From assembly GCF_963082655.1 (NCBI RefSeq), contig NC_081552.1, forward strand, positions 51,984,946 to 52,048,945: a DNA stretch of 64,000 nt, read 5' to 3'. This document shows positions 49,561 to 62,462 of the stretch, one piece after another. The stretch comes from Stomoxys calcitrans. Taxonomy: Eukaryota; Arthropoda; Insecta; Diptera; Muscidae. Position 1 is the first letter of the stretch; each line of letters starts with the position of its first letter. The notes beneath the pieces were generated by a model. It did no database searches. It had not been told where the DNA came from and was given only the letters and a program-made list of their open reading frames with translations. The translations under genes were made by a program, and so were the position numbers.

Positions 49561-50225
49561 GAAATTTTTTATTCATCGTTTTTAGTTTGAGATTTTGATT
49601 TGGGGTCGAAAGTTCATCTTAGAATTTTTCATAATTCCGTATGCTGGTGTAAAGATTTTGCTTATTTTGGCTAATTCTGCATCTAATTTTTTGAATTATG
49701 CATACTTTTTCTCTATTCATTAAAAGTTTAATGGTAAAAACAATAAAATTTTTAAAAGTTCATGAATATTTCGCTTTTTTTAAATATCTTCTTATTTTAT
49801 GGACAAGAGTGCTTCTAGGAATTTCTAAAGATTCATAGTTTTAATATCATGTATGAAATTTCTCAATGGAAAAAGCCTAGTTAGCAATTTTTGTTTAAAT
49901 ATTCAGAACATAACTGATCTCTCCAACAGTTAATTATACTAATTTTAAAAACGTGCCATTTATAAATAACTTATTTATTTCATTAGTTCATTTAGTATAC
50001 CTAATAATTTGGGTGTTAATGTAATAAAAAGCAATAGTCATATCTGACAGAAGTGATGAACAGTCATATCAATTTAAATCAGGTTGAAAATTAAAACAAT
50101 TTTTTAATGTGTGCAGACACGTACGCACATATTTAAAAATTTTAATATATTAGAAGATATCACCATGTTTTTATTTTATAAAAATTACTTTTGTTTTAAA
50201 TTTATAAGTAGTAAACCAGAAATAC
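49561..50225. other. Intronic AT-rich sequence, unclassified
   Basis: No repeat family or conserved motif recognised. Confidence 0.4.
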
Positions 50226-51234
50226 ATGCTCAGCTGTGCCCACAATTAAATTACATGTTTGAGACCTGTGTAAAATTTCAGCCCATTCGAATAAGAATTG
50301 CGACCTTTGGGGGCTCAAGAAGTAAAATAGAGAGAACGATTTATATGGGAGCTGTATCGGGCTATGATCATGAGAGGATCCGTCGAACAAAATTTCAGGC
50401 GAATCGGATAGTAATTGCGACCTCTAGAGGCTCAAGAAGTCAAGATCCCAGATCGGTTTATATGGCAGCTATATCAGGTTATGAACCGATTTGAACCTTA
50501 TTTGACACAGTTGTTGAAAGTAAGAATAAAATACGACTTGCAAAATTTCAGCCAAATCGGATAAGAATTGCGCTTTCTAGAAGCTCACGAAGTCAAGTCC
50601 CCAGATCTGTTTATATGACAGCTATATCAGGTTATGAACCGATTTGAACCATACTTGGCACAGTTGTTGGATATCAATCGGATAAGAATTGCGCACTCTA
50701 GAGGCTCAAGGGGCTCAATATTGCTTGGCACAGTTGGATATCCAATCGGATAAGATTTGCGCACTCTACAGGCTCAAGAAGTCAAGACCCAAGATCGGTT
50801 TATATGACAGCTATATCAGGTTATGAACCGATTTGAACCATACTTGGCACATTCGTTGGATATCATAAAAAAATAAAAAATACTTCGTGCAAAAATTCAT
50901 TCAAACCGGATAAGAATTGTGCCCTCTAGAGGCTTAAGAAGTCTAGACCCAAGATCGGTTTATATGGCAGCTATATCAAAACATGGACCAATATGACCCA
51001 TTTACAATACCAACCGACCTACACCAATAAGAAGTATTTGTGCAAAACTTCAAGCGGCTAGCTTTACTCCTTCGGAAGTTAGCGTGCTTTCGACAGACAG
51101 ACGGACAGACATGGCTAGATCGACATAAAATGTCGCGACGATCAAGAATATATATACTTTATGGGGTCTCAGTCGAATATTTCGAGTAGTGTTATGAAAT
51201 TAGTATACCCCGCATCCTATGGTGGAGGGTATAA
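50226..51234 (-). mobile_element. DINE-1-like element, subfamily A, 3'-truncated
   Basis: Starts inside the terminal region (cccacaattaaattacatg), so the hairpin end is lost. Five to six units, one shortened around 50680-50760, a short GACR run (agacagacggacagacatgg), core and tatggtggagggtat. Confidence 0.87.
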
Positions 51235-51670
51235 TAAAGATTTTAAGGGGAAAAACGTTTCTTCCCATAGGCTAGCGAATCCGTGCGAAGAACAAAATAG
51301 TTCTGCAAAAGATGTTTGTGTTTGTTGCTACTAGCATCGTTGGATAAGTTGGATTTGAATAAGGGAAGTAAGATTTGTTATGTTTTTTTATTGCGCTTAT
51401 GAATCAAGTCGTCTTAAAGAGTCCTGTTCAAATTCAGATGTGTGCTTTGCAACTTACTCTAGTTGGAATGGTTGTAAAGCACCACGATCCATATGACATC
51501 TTCCGCTGATGATTTTTCTCGGTCGAAAATGAAATCGTGATACGGGAAACCAGTCAAATGCTTTTTAAGTGTTTTTTTTTGTATACTATTCTTTGAATAG
51601 AAAACATTAAACAATGGATTTAAAGATTTTAAAACCAAAAACAGAAAGCGCAAACAGAATTTTTTCTTAA
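51235..51670. other. Intronic sequence, unclassified
   Basis: No repeat family recognised; short frames only. Confidence 0.4.
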
Positions 51671-52650
51671 ATATATTCCCTACACCACTACTGTGGTACA
51701 GGGTATTATAACGTAGGGCATTTGTTTGTAACACCCAGAAGGAAGACCCATTGATTAATATACCGATTGAGTCAGAATCACTTTCTGATTCGATTTAGCT
51801 ATGTCCGTCTGTCCATGTTAATTTGTGTAAAAACTATAGGTCGCAGTTTTTATCCGATCGTCTTTGAAGTTGGTACAGGCAAGTTTTTTGACCTAGAGAC
51901 AAAGCCTATTGTAATTGAAAAAAATCTGTTCAGATTTAGATATAGCTCTCATATATGTGTTCGTCCAATTTGCAGTAATAGTGGAATAAAATTGGCATTT
52001 GTTACCCGATTCTCTTGAAATTTTAGCTGGAAGGTTTTTCTCTTGACTCTCGACATTACTGGTGAATTTTATGGAAATCGGGCAATATATATATCGGCCG
52101 CTATTTACTTCTATGGTGACTGGGAGCGCATTTATTGACCAATCTTGTCAACATTTTGTATAGCGCTTTCTCCGACGTCTACCACAGTATCTAAGAAGTT
52201 TTTTAAAAATCGATTCAGATTTAGATATAGCTCCCATATATATGTTCGGATTCTCTCAAAATTTGGCCGGAAGGATTTTCTTATGTTTTTTAATATTGTT
52301 GAATTTTATAGAAATCGGTGGAGATATATATATAGCTGCCATATATGTTTTTTGCCGGATTCTCACTTTTAGGGTCACTGCATGCGCATTATTGACCAAT
52401 ATTGCCAAAATTGTGCACAATTCTTTCTACCACAATATCTAAGAAGTTTGGTCAAAATCGGTTTATTGTAGATATAGATGTAGCTCCCATATGTACGTCA
52501 GATTTTGGCTAATTTGCAATAATATTGTCATGTTGTCCACTTAAATTGGTTCAGAATTAGATATAGCTGCAACTTTGTACCTAAAGGGTAGGTGTAGGTT
52601 TTTATACAGTCGGCACCGCCCGACTTTTGCCTTTCCTTGCTGTTTTAATA
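51671..52650 (+). mobile_element. Helentron-like element, subfamily D
   Basis: 5' end ccctacaccactactgtgg followed by gggtattataacgtagggc and gtttgtaacacccagaagg; units carry agatttagatatagctccca; 3' end aaagggtaggtgtagg, then cgcccgacttttgcctttcc. The subterminal ccctacacca / taggtgtagg pair parallels subfamily A. Confidence 0.72.
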
Positions 52651-53405
52651 TTATATCCAATTTTATATATTTTATTGGAAACCCAAAGGCTATATATAAT
52701 AGTGGATATGTTTATTTTGCAGTATATGCAGGGAGTTTTTTTTTTGAATACAAATTATTTTCATTCTAAATCCTAGTTCTAGTTTAATGTGCCATAAATC
52801 AAATTCTAATCCAAAAGAAAAGTAAATAAATATGTTGTTTGTATATGAATGAGAGTACTAATATTAAACAATTGCCACCGATTAATTACCTTTCAAAAAT
52901 TAAACCTGAAATTGTTCTATTAAGATACATGCTATACCGTTTATCATAATTTAGTAAAAATAAATAAACAGATTTGACTGGCATTTCTATTTCTATATGT
53001 ATGTCATAAATGGAAAGCTTGCACACACACAACCAAGTCGCTAAATTCCATTGCAATGTCATTGCAGAAAATAAACCACAAATAAAGGTGTTAAAACATG
53101 TTTTCTACCATCACCGGTTACCGGCGTTTTTGTTTTAAAAATACAACTTAGACAAAAGCCAAATTCATAAGTCAAGTTGCTAATTAAGAAAGTTTTATTT
53201 TGCTTCGAAAACATAAATATAACATTAAATTAGGTGTGGTATTTTTTATTTATGAAAATTAAGTTAGCAGTTTTTAGAAAATTAAATTATTTATAGATCG
53301 TTTGTTTCTTGAAGTTATATTTATTCGGTTCTAAAATATATTTTCCATTTTTTATTTATTAAATTTATTTTGATGAAATAATTTTTTTTATACTCTAGAA
53401 TTTAA
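52651..53405. other. Intronic sequence, unclassified
   Basis: AT-rich, no repeat family recognised. It contains accatcaccggttaccggcg, a short GC-rich dyad (ccggttaccgg near 53116). Confidence 0.4.
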
Positions 53406-54412
53406 TCTATTTTTGTATAACCTCCACCATAGGATGGGGGTATACTAGTTTCGTCATTCTGTTTGTAACTCCTCGATATACTCGTCTAAGACCCCATAAA
53501 GAATACATACTCTCGATCGTCATGACATTTTAAGTCGATCTAGACATGTCCGTCTGCCTGTCTGTCGAAAGCGCGCTAACTTTCGAAGAGTAAAGCTAGC
53601 CGCCTGAAATTTTGCTCAAATACTTCTTATCTTATTTTTTATTTAATAGTCCTCTTTGTTGACTATGTGCGTTCAGGATCATGTTTTTTTGATTGGCGTT
53701 TATAACAGGGATAGCTACCAAACCAGTGATTGACCAATTTCTTTATTATTTGGCTACCGTTGGTGATTTTATTTATTCAAAATCAAATTTTTTTCCAAAA
53801 CTTGGTCGAAAGGTTAACCTGATAGCAGTTCTGGGATTCATGTGCCATATAAACCGATATTGGATCTTGATTTCTTGAGCCGCTAGAGGGCGCAATTCTC
53901 ATCCGATTTGGCTGAAATTTTGCATGACGTGTTTTGTTATGACTTCCAATAACTGTGTTTAGCATGGCGCAAATCGGTAGATAACCTGATATAGCTGCCA
54001 TATAAACCGATCTGGGATCTTGGCTTCTTAAGCCTCTAGAGGGCGCAGTTATTTTACAATTTGGCTGAAATTGTGTACAACGGCGTCTCCCATGACCTTC
54101 AACATACATGCGAAATATGGTCTGAATCGATACAACTCCCATATAAACCGATCTTCCGATTTTGCTTCTTTAGCCCCAACAAGGTGCAATTTCTATCCGA
54201 ATGAACTGAAATATTACACAATGACTTCACAATTCATTTATGTTCCGAATTGGACTATAACTTGATATAGCTCCAATAGCATAACAGTTCTTATTCATTG
54301 TTCTTTGTTTGCTAAAAAGAGATACCGCGCAAAGAACTCGACAAATGATATCCATGATGGAGGGTATATATGATTCGGCCCGGCCGAACTTAGTACGCTC
54401 TTACTTGCTTTA
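53406..54412 (+). mobile_element. DINE-1-like element, subfamily A, with foreign internal segment
   Basis: Complete ends: ataacctccaccataggatg at 53417, GTCY remnant (gtccgtctgcctgtctgtc), hairpin ttcggcccggccgaa and ctcttacttgct. About 200 bp at 53632-53840 do not match the family and interrupt it just after aaatacttcttat; origin unknown. Confidence 0.8.
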
Positions 54413-55290
54413 TATTAATTTAATTAAATTAATTTATTATTATACCCTACATATCTAATATGTTTGGAAAATTTCATGAAAATCGGTTCAGATTTGGATA
54501 TAGCTGTCATATATATCTTTCATCCGATTAGGACTTTTGAGGCTGTAGAAGCCAAAATTTTGCTGCGATCTTTACAAAATTTAGCACGAAGTGTTTAATT
54601 TGACGTCTACAATCGGTCTTGATTCAGATATAGCTCCCATATGTATCTTTCATCCGATATGGAATTTTAAGGATGTAACAGCCACAAATTCGGTGTCATT
54701 TCTACAAAATTTAGCAGGAGTTGTTTTATTTGACGTCCTAATATGTGTGTAAAATTTCATGAAAATCGGTGCAGATTTCGATATACCTCCCATATATATC
54801 TTTCATCCGATATGGAGTTTTAAACCTGCAGAAGCTACAATTTAGGTCCTATCGTTAAAAAATCTAGCACGAGGTGTTGTATTTGACATTTTCATATGTG
54901 CGTAAAATTTCATTTATATGAATACTGATTTAGATATATCTCCCATATATATATATATATATATTTCATCCGATATGAACTCGTAAAGCAGTAGAAGCCA
55001 CAATTTTGCTCAGATCTCTACAATATTGGGCGTGAGATGTTTTATATAACTTCCCCGATTTATATATTGCTCCCATATATATCTTTTATCCGATAAGGCT
55101 GCAGAAATCCACAATTTTTGTTCTATCGTAAGAAAATCTTACAAGGTTCTATTCGATATTTCAATAGGTATGCAAAATTAAAGTCTGATTAGATTTCGAG
55201 ATTGTTCTACCGTAAGATGAAAAACTACGTACACTAGGTGGTGTAGGGCTCCGCCCGACTTTTGCCTTTCCTTACTGGTTTTTCCTAATT
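54413..55290 (+). mobile_element. Helentron-like element, subfamily D, 5'-truncated
   Basis: Six or so units of about 120 bp with tcccatatatatctttcatc, then the terminus taggtggtgtagggctccg and cccgacttttgcctttcc. The 5' end (accagtaacaccc-type region) is missing. Confidence 0.68.
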
Positions 55291-55361
55291 TTGTACACAA
55301 GGGAATGCCCTCACTTAATGTCATAGGAACCCGGTGTGTAATTTGGTAATACTATTCAAAA

Positions 55362-57028
55362 AACAAGTAAAAGCGTGCTAAGTTCGGCCGGGCCGAATCT
55401 TATATACCCTCCACCATGGATCGCATTTGTCAAGTTCTTTTCCCGGCATCTCTTCTTAGGCAAAAAAGTATATAAGAAAAGAGTTACTCTGCTATTAAAA
55501 CGATATCAAGATATGGTCCGCTTCGGACCACAATTAAATTATATGTTGGAGGCCTGTGTAAAATTTCAGCCAATTCGTTTAAGAATTGCGCCCATTGGGG
55601 CTCACGAAGTAAAATAGAGAGAACGATTTATATGGGATCTGTATCGGGCTATAGACCGATTCAGACCATAATAAACACGTTTGTTGATGGTCATGAGAGG
55701 ATCCATCGTACAAAATTTCAGGCATATCGGATAATAATTGCGACCTCTAGGGGTCAAGAAGTCAAGATCCCAGATCGGTTTATATGGCAGCTATATCAGG
55801 TTATGAACCGATTTGAACCTTATTTGACCCAGTTGTTGAAAGTAAAAATAAAATACGTCATGCAAAATTTCAGCCAAATCGGATAGGAATTGCGCCCTCT
55901 AGAAGCTCAAGAAATCAAATCCCCAGATCTGTTTATATGACAGCTATATCAGTTTATGAACCGATTTGAACCATACTTGGCACAGTTGTTGGATATCATA
56001 ACGAAATACTTCGTGCAAAAATTCATTCAAATCGGATAAGAATTGTGCCCTCTAGAGGGTCAAGAAGTCAAGACCCAAGATCGGTTTATATGGCAGCTAT
56101 ATCAGGTTATGGACTGATTTGAACCATACTTGACACAGTTGTTGGGTATCATAACAAAACACGTCGTGCGAAATTCCATTCCAATCGGATAAGAATTGCG
56201 CACTCTAGAGGCTCAAGAAGTCAAGACCCAAGATCGGTTTATATGGTAGCTATATCAGGTTATGGACCGATTTGAACCATACTTGGCACTGTTGTTGGAT
56301 ATAATAAGAAAACACGTCGTGCAAAATTTCATTCCAATCGGATTAGAATTGCGCACTCTAGAGGCTCAAGAAGTCAAGACCCAAGATCTGTTTATATGGC
56401 AGCTATATCAGGTTATGGACCGATTTGAACCATACTTGGCACAGTTGTTGGATATCATAACAAAACACGTAGTGCAAAATTTCATTCCAATCGGATAAGA
56501 ATTGCGCACGCTAGAGGCTCAAGAAGTCAAGACCCAAGATCGGTTTATATGGCAGCTATATCAGGTTATGGTCCGATTTGAACCATACTTGGCACAGTTG
56601 TTGGATATCATAGCAAAACACGTCATGCAAAATTTCGTTCCAATCGGATAAGAATTGCGCACTCTACAGGCTCAAGAAGTCAAGACCCAAGATCGGTTTA
56701 TATGGCAGCTATATCAAAACATGGACCGATATGGCCCATTTACAATACCAACCGACCTACACTAATAAGAAGTATTTGTGCAAAATTTCAAGCGGCTAGC
56801 TTTACTCCTTCGGAAGTTAGCGTGCTTTCGACAGACAGACGGACGGACGGACGGACGGACGGACGGACGGACGGACGGACAGACGGACGGACATGGCTAG
56901 ATCGACATAAAATGTCACGACGATCAAGAATATATATACTTTATGGGGTCTCAGACGAATATTTCGAGTAGTTACAAACAGAATGACGAAATTAGTATAC
57001 CCCCCATCTTATGGTGGAGGGTATAATA
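55362..57028 (-). mobile_element. DINE-1-like element, subfamily A, left arm of an inverted pair
   Basis: Hairpin ttcggccgggccgaa at the left, about eight 150-bp units, a long pure GACR run (56835-56893), core and cttatggtggagggtat. Very close to the copies at 7489 and 13967. Its 5' end faces that of the next element, 43 bp away. Confidence 0.93.
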
Positions 57029-57071
57029 ATTCAAGGTTATTTGATGTGTCAACAAAGCTTACATGCATACT

Positions 57072-58552
57072 TTTTTATACCCTCCACCATAAGATGGGGG
57101 GTATACTAATTTCGTCATTCTGTTTGTAACTACTCGAAATATTAGTCTGAGACCCCATAAAGTATATATATTCTTGATCGTCGTGAAATTTTATGTCGAT
57201 CTAGCCATGTCCGTCCGTCTGTCCGTCCGTCCGTCCGTCCGTCCGTCTGTCTGTCGAAAGCACGCTAACTTTCGCTTGAAATTTTGCACAAATACTTCTT
57301 ATTAGTGTAGGTCGGTTGGTATTGTAAATGGGCCATATCGGTCCATGTTTTGATATAGCTGCCATATAAACCGATCTTGGGTCTTGACTTTTTGAGCCTC
57401 TAGAGTGCGCAATTCTTATTCGATTGGAATGAAATTTTGCATGACGTGTTTTGCTATGATATCCAACAACTGTGCCAAGTATGGTTCAAATCGGTTCATA
57501 ACCTGATATAGCTGCCATATAAACCGATCTTGGGTCTTGACTTCTTGAGCCTCTAGAGTGCGCAATTCTTATCCGATTGAAATGAAATTTTGCACGACGT
57601 GTTTTATTATGATATCCAACAACTGTGCCAAGTATGGTTCAAATCGGTCCATAACCTGATATAGCTACCATATAAACCGATCTTGGGTCTTGACTTCTTG
57701 ACCCTTTAGAGGGCGCAATTCTTATCTGATTGGAATGGAATTTCGCACGACGTGTTTTGTTATGATACCCAACAACTGTGCCAAGTATGGTTTAAATCGG
57801 TCCATAACCTGTAATAGCTACCATATAAACCGATCTTGGGTCTTGACTTCTTGACCCTCTAGAGGGCACAATTCTTATCCGATTTGAATGAATTTTTGCA
57901 CGAAGTATTTCGTTATGATATCCAACAACTGTGCGAAGTATGGTTCAAATCGGTTCATAACCTGATATAGCTGTCATATAAACAGATCTGGGGATTTGAT
58001 TTCTTGAGCTTCTGGAGGGCGCAATTCCTATCCGATTTGGCTGAAATTTTGCATGACGTATTTTATTTTTACTTTCAACAACTGTGTCAAATAAGGTTCA
58101 AATCGGTTCATAACCTGATATAGCTGCCATATAAACCGATCTGGGATCTTGACTTCTTGACCCCTAGAGGTCGCAATTATTATCCGACATGCCTGAAATT
58201 TTGTACGATGGATCCTCTCATGACCATCAACAAACGTGTTTATTATGGTCTGAATCGGTCTATAGCCCGATACAGATCCCATATAAATCGTTCTCTCTAT
58301 TTTACTTCGTGAGTCCCATTGGGCTCAATTCTTATACGAATTGGCTGAAATTTTACACAGGTCTCCAACATATAATTTAATTGTGGTCCGAACCGGACCA
58401 TATCTTGATATCGTTTTAATAGCAGAGCAACTCTTTTCTTATATCCTTTTTTGCCTAAGAAGAGATGCCGGGAAAAAAACTCGACAAATGCGATCCATGG
58501 TGGAGGGTATATAAGATTCGGCCCGGCCGAACTTAGCACGCTTTTACTTGTT
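57072..58552 (+). mobile_element. DINE-1-like element, subfamily A, right arm of an inverted pair
   Basis: ataccctccaccataagatg at 57077, core, GTCY run (57206-57254), about seven units, hairpin ttcggcccggccgaa, end cttttacttgtt. Lacks the ttcgaaggagtaaagctagc-type segment (jump at ctaactttcgcttgaaat, 57268). With the preceding copy it forms a long inverted repeat. Confidence 0.93.
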
Positions 58553-59310
58553 GTGATTTATATCCTTGAGTTTGCCCTTCGTTTGTTTTTCTTTCCCCCA
58601 AATATTTATCTTTTTTTGCACAATAACTTGGTAATCACAAAATTATCTTTATATGCCATGGGTAAAGCTTCCTTACATTTCAATGACTTCCTCTATATGA
58701 TGGAGTTTGTATATAAAGCAGTCAATTAAATGTCAATGCTCCGTGTTTTTATGATATTTTGGGGGAAATTACGTTCTATGGCAAGAAAGTTATCGGTCAC
58801 AATTAAACGTGCATATCAACGCAAAAAAGGTCAAACAAACAAATTCGCCTCGATTAGCAATTGTTGCTGATATGAAAATGTTAAAACACATAAATTTAAT
58901 GGCAGAAATCAAAATAACAAACATTTCTTTTTAATCTCAAATGGAAAACTACGACACAAAATGCAAATGCTGAACATGCACACATACGCTGCGTTATTAC
59001 CTCTACCCACTTTCAGCTGCAAAAGTCTTAAAAACAATGACAGCTGTCACCCTGCTAAGCAGACATTTCCCCAGATGCTCTACTCTCAAACAAAAACCCA
59101 GGCGACTGAGTAAATATTTTGCAGGCCTTGGAGAGAAAAAAGTGCAAATATTTGCATGGTAATCTAAAACCCCTAAAATAAAACCTCCCAAACATCCAAA
59201 TCATAAAAAGCACAAATATTTGAGAAATCTGGTGGAAGATTAAGAGAGCTATAATTTTGTTAGTAAATTAATTAACCCCCTTTTCCTTATTTTGTTTATT
59301 TTGCTTACAG
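58553..59310. other. 3' part of the intron
   Basis: No mobile element recognised. It ends in a pyrimidine-rich tract (cccccttttccttattttg) and ttgcttacag, the acceptor of exon 2; tactaac-like branch candidates include ttaattaac at 59268. Confidence 0.5.
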
Positions 59311-59801
59311 ATCGCACCACAATGACCCAAAATGAAGAGGAGGATAATGTGAAAATTAATTTGGATATTGAAGATCCTGTGCCTGAGTATACCTTGGTTT
59401 CCGGTCTGCCCTCATATGAGGCTGCCTTGGAGTTGCTGCGCAAAAATCCCCAATCGTGTCTTATAGTGCATCCCAGTGTTTTCGAAATTTTCAATAGCAA
59501 AGAAAAGCCCAACGAAAGCCCCAATAGCCCTCCAGGCAGTAGCCCTAATAATGGCTCAGACCGGGTGACGCCCTCTGAAGCCTCCACACCTTTGCTGAGT
59601 GAAGCCATACACAAATCTCCCTCTGCCTTGATTATGGCTTCTCTACCCTCCTACCAGGAATCAATGGCAGCTGGCATAAGCCATGCCAGCCATCATCAGC
59701 CTCACAGTTTGACAAGTATTAGCCTGGTCCATGAAAAACCTGTGCAAATATATCAGTCTTCGGAGAAATCTCCCAAAACCAATCACAAAAATTCTAAGTG
59801 A
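59311..59801 (+). CDS. Commissureless-family protein, exon 2 (residues 184-346)
   Basis: Joins exon 1 in phase (t|at gives Tyr184) and runs to a TGA at 59799-59801, giving 346 aa in total, near the roughly 370 aa of Drosophila Comm. The cytoplasmic tail starts with an acidic stretch ([14 protein letters not shown]), then [20 protein letters not shown] with the LPSY motif at 216-219, a Pro/Ser/Asn-rich linker, PLLSEA, and a second motif SLPSYQESM with LPSY at 295-298. LPSY-type PY motifs bind WW domains of Nedd4 ligases and are needed for endosomal sorting by Comm (known for the family). The end is Lys/Ser-rich ([11 protein letters not shown]). No frameshift or stop interrupts it, so the gene looks intact. 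Confidence 0.8.
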
Positions 59802-60300
59802 ACCAATTGCCTCTAAAACAAAGCACAAGTTCTACTTAAATTTGTATTTTTTTCGATTTTGTTTGGGGTATTTTTAACCCAAACTAAATCTATCCGCAAG
59901 ACTGTGATATAAAAAGACAACATTGTTCATTATTTCTAAACTCAATCGAATGTTACTGCTCATTATCATTGATTTGTTGTTTTTTTTTTAATTTTTTACA
60001 ACGATTTGTCATTGCTCATTCTGTAAGTGTATATGTGGCCAAATAATATTTTAGTCTTAAACTGTGATTAATCGCGTCATCAATATTTGGGGCAACTTTT
60101 TTCCCCCCAAATTATGAACAACTACTTAAATTATTTATTTTATACTCAATTCTATTATACTTGTATGTATGTAAATGAAACGTATACTTAATATGCTTAA
60201 ATATGTGTTAACTAATTATAAGTTATTTAAAACAAAATGCATAAAGAAAAAAATATATCAAGAAATTTTTATGAAAATTTAATGAAAAGAGTTTTATTAA
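59802..60300 (+). other. Probable 3' UTR of the comm-like gene
   Basis: AT-rich sequence with no coding frame and no repeat family until the DINE element at 60438. No canonical AATAAA was seen; cataaag at 60239-60245 followed by an A-rich run is a plausible variant poly(A) signal. Right boundary is a guess. Confidence 0.45.
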
Positions 60301-60437
60301 CCAAAACGCAAAAATGTAGTTCAAAAAATATCTTTGTTCCCTTGGGAAAACTTGCAGTGGTGATGCAATCCTGAGATAAATCATATTCGTTTGTCGCTCC
60401 TTTTGCCATCTATAACCACACTACTGCCCTTGAAAGT

Positions 60438-62030
60438 AAACAACTAAAAAGACGTTAAGTTCGGCCGGGCCGAACTTTGGATACCCACTACCTCGGGTAT
60501 ATATGTAAACCACCTTCCGTCAAAATGCGGTGCAAAACTCATACCTTATGTCCCATAGCAGAAATATGTGGAGGCGCTTAACTTAACTCTTTGTCCCAAA
60601 TTTCGGCAACATCGGACAATAAATGCGCTTTTTATGGCCCCAAAACCTAAAACCGAGAGATCGGTCTACATGGCAGCTATATCCAAATCTAGACCGATCA
60701 GTGCGATAATGCAGAAGTATGTCAAGTGGCTTAACTTAACTCACTGTCCCAAATTTCGGCGACATCGGACTATAAATGCGTGTTTTATGGGCCTAAGACC
60801 CCAAATCGGAGGATCGGTCTATATGGTAGCTATATCCAAATCTTGACCGATCTGAGCCAAATTCACGGAGGACGTCGGAGGGCCTAAGACAACGCAATGT
60901 CCCAAATTTCAGCAAAATCGGATAATAAATATAGCTTTTATGGGACTATGACCCTAAATCGGAGGATCGGTCTATATGGCAGCTATATCCAAATGTGAAC
61001 CGATCTGAACCAAATTGACGAAGGACGTTGTAGGGCCTAACACAACTCACTGTCTCAAATTATAGCAAAATCGGATAATAAATGTGGCTTTTAAGGGCCT
61101 TAGACCCTACATTTGAAGATCGGTCTATATGGCAGCTATATCCAAATCTGAACCGATCAGTGGCAAATTGAAGAAAGATGTCGAAGGGTCTAAGGCAACT
61201 CACTGACCCAAATTTCAGCAAAATCGGATAATAAATGGGGCTTTAATGGGCCTAAGACCATAAATCTGAGGATCGGTCTATATGGCAGCTATATCCAAAT
61301 CTGGACCGATTTGGGTAAAATTGACGAAATATGTCGAAGGGTCTTACACAACTCACTGTCCCAAATTTCAACAAAATCGGATAATAAATGTGGCTTTTAT
61401 GGGCCTAAGACCCTAAATCGGAGGATCCGTCTATATAGCAGCTATATCCAAATTTGGACCGATCTGGGCCAAATTGACGAAGGATGTCGAAGGGTCTAGC
61501 ACAAGTCACTGTCCAAAATTTCAGCAAAATCGGATAATAAAGGTGGCTTTTATGGGCCTAAGACTCTAAATCGGAGGATCGGTCAATATGGCAGCTATAT
61601 CCAAATTTGGACCGATCTGGGCCAAATTGACGAAGGATGTCGAAGGACGTAACGCAATTCCCTGTTTCAAATTTCACCAAAATCGGGTAATAAATGAGGC
61701 TATTATGGGCCTATGACCCTAAATCGGCGGATCGGTCTATATGGGGGCTATATCAAGATATAGTCCGATATAGCCCATCTTCGAACTTAACCTGCTTATG
61801 GACAAAAAAAGAGTCTGTGCAAAATTTCAGCTCAATATCTCTATTTTTAAAGACTGCAGCGTGATTTCAACAGACAGACGGATAGACGGACGGACATGTC
61901 TAGATCGTCTTAGATTTTTACGCTGATCAAGAATATATATACTTTATAGGGTCGGAAATGGATATTTCGATGTGTTGCAAACGGAATGACAAAATGAATA
62001 TACCCTCATCCTTCGGTGGTGGGTATAAAA
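60438..62030 (-). mobile_element. DINE-1-like element, subfamily B, complete and long
   Basis: Left end aactaaaaagacgttaag, hairpin ttcggccgggccgaa, tacccactacctcgg; about nine 135-bp units (ctcactgtcccaaatttcag; gcctaagaccctaaatcgg); microsatellite acagacggatagacggacgg; core gatcaagaatatatatact; 5' repeat ttcggtggtgggtat. The best B copy in the window. Confidence 0.92.
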
Positions 62031-62462
62031 AAGGAGGATCCGTCATAAAACCACCTTTTGTCTATGGGTTAGCAAGCTCTCATATATGGTAAAGCTCTCG
62101 AATAAACTTAAGCATTACCAAATTTTTAACACTTAAAAATTTGATACTTGAAATTTAAAATGCAAAATGAAACTGAAATAAATAAAAACGTGTTAAGTTA
62201 AGCCGTGCCAAACTTTGGATACTCACCAACATGGTTAAATTAACAATCTTCTTTTATTGGGTTGCCCAAAAAGTAATTGTCGGTAATATAGTAGTAATAT
62301 AGTCGGCGTTGACAAATTTTTTCAACGGCTTGTGACTCTGTAATTGCATTCTTTCTTCTGTCAGTTATCAGCTGTTACTTTTAGCTTGCTTTAGAAAAAA
62401 AGTGCGCGAAATTTTGTTTACATTTGTTTGTTTGGCGTCAATTTTAATATGGGTACCACATG

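Larger units (their letters stand above)
47378..59310 (+). other. Intron of the comm-like gene (11.9 kb, repeat-filled)
   Basis: Donor gtaagt at 47378 and acceptor tttgcttacag ending at 59310. Phase 1. Contents in order: an AAAAT array, DINE-type elements of subfamilies A, C and D in both orientations, and unclassified AT-rich sequence at 47388-47880, 49561-50225, 51235-51670, 52651-53405 and 58553-59310. Most of its length is mobile-element sequence, so the ancestral intron was probably much shorter. Confidence 0.78.
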
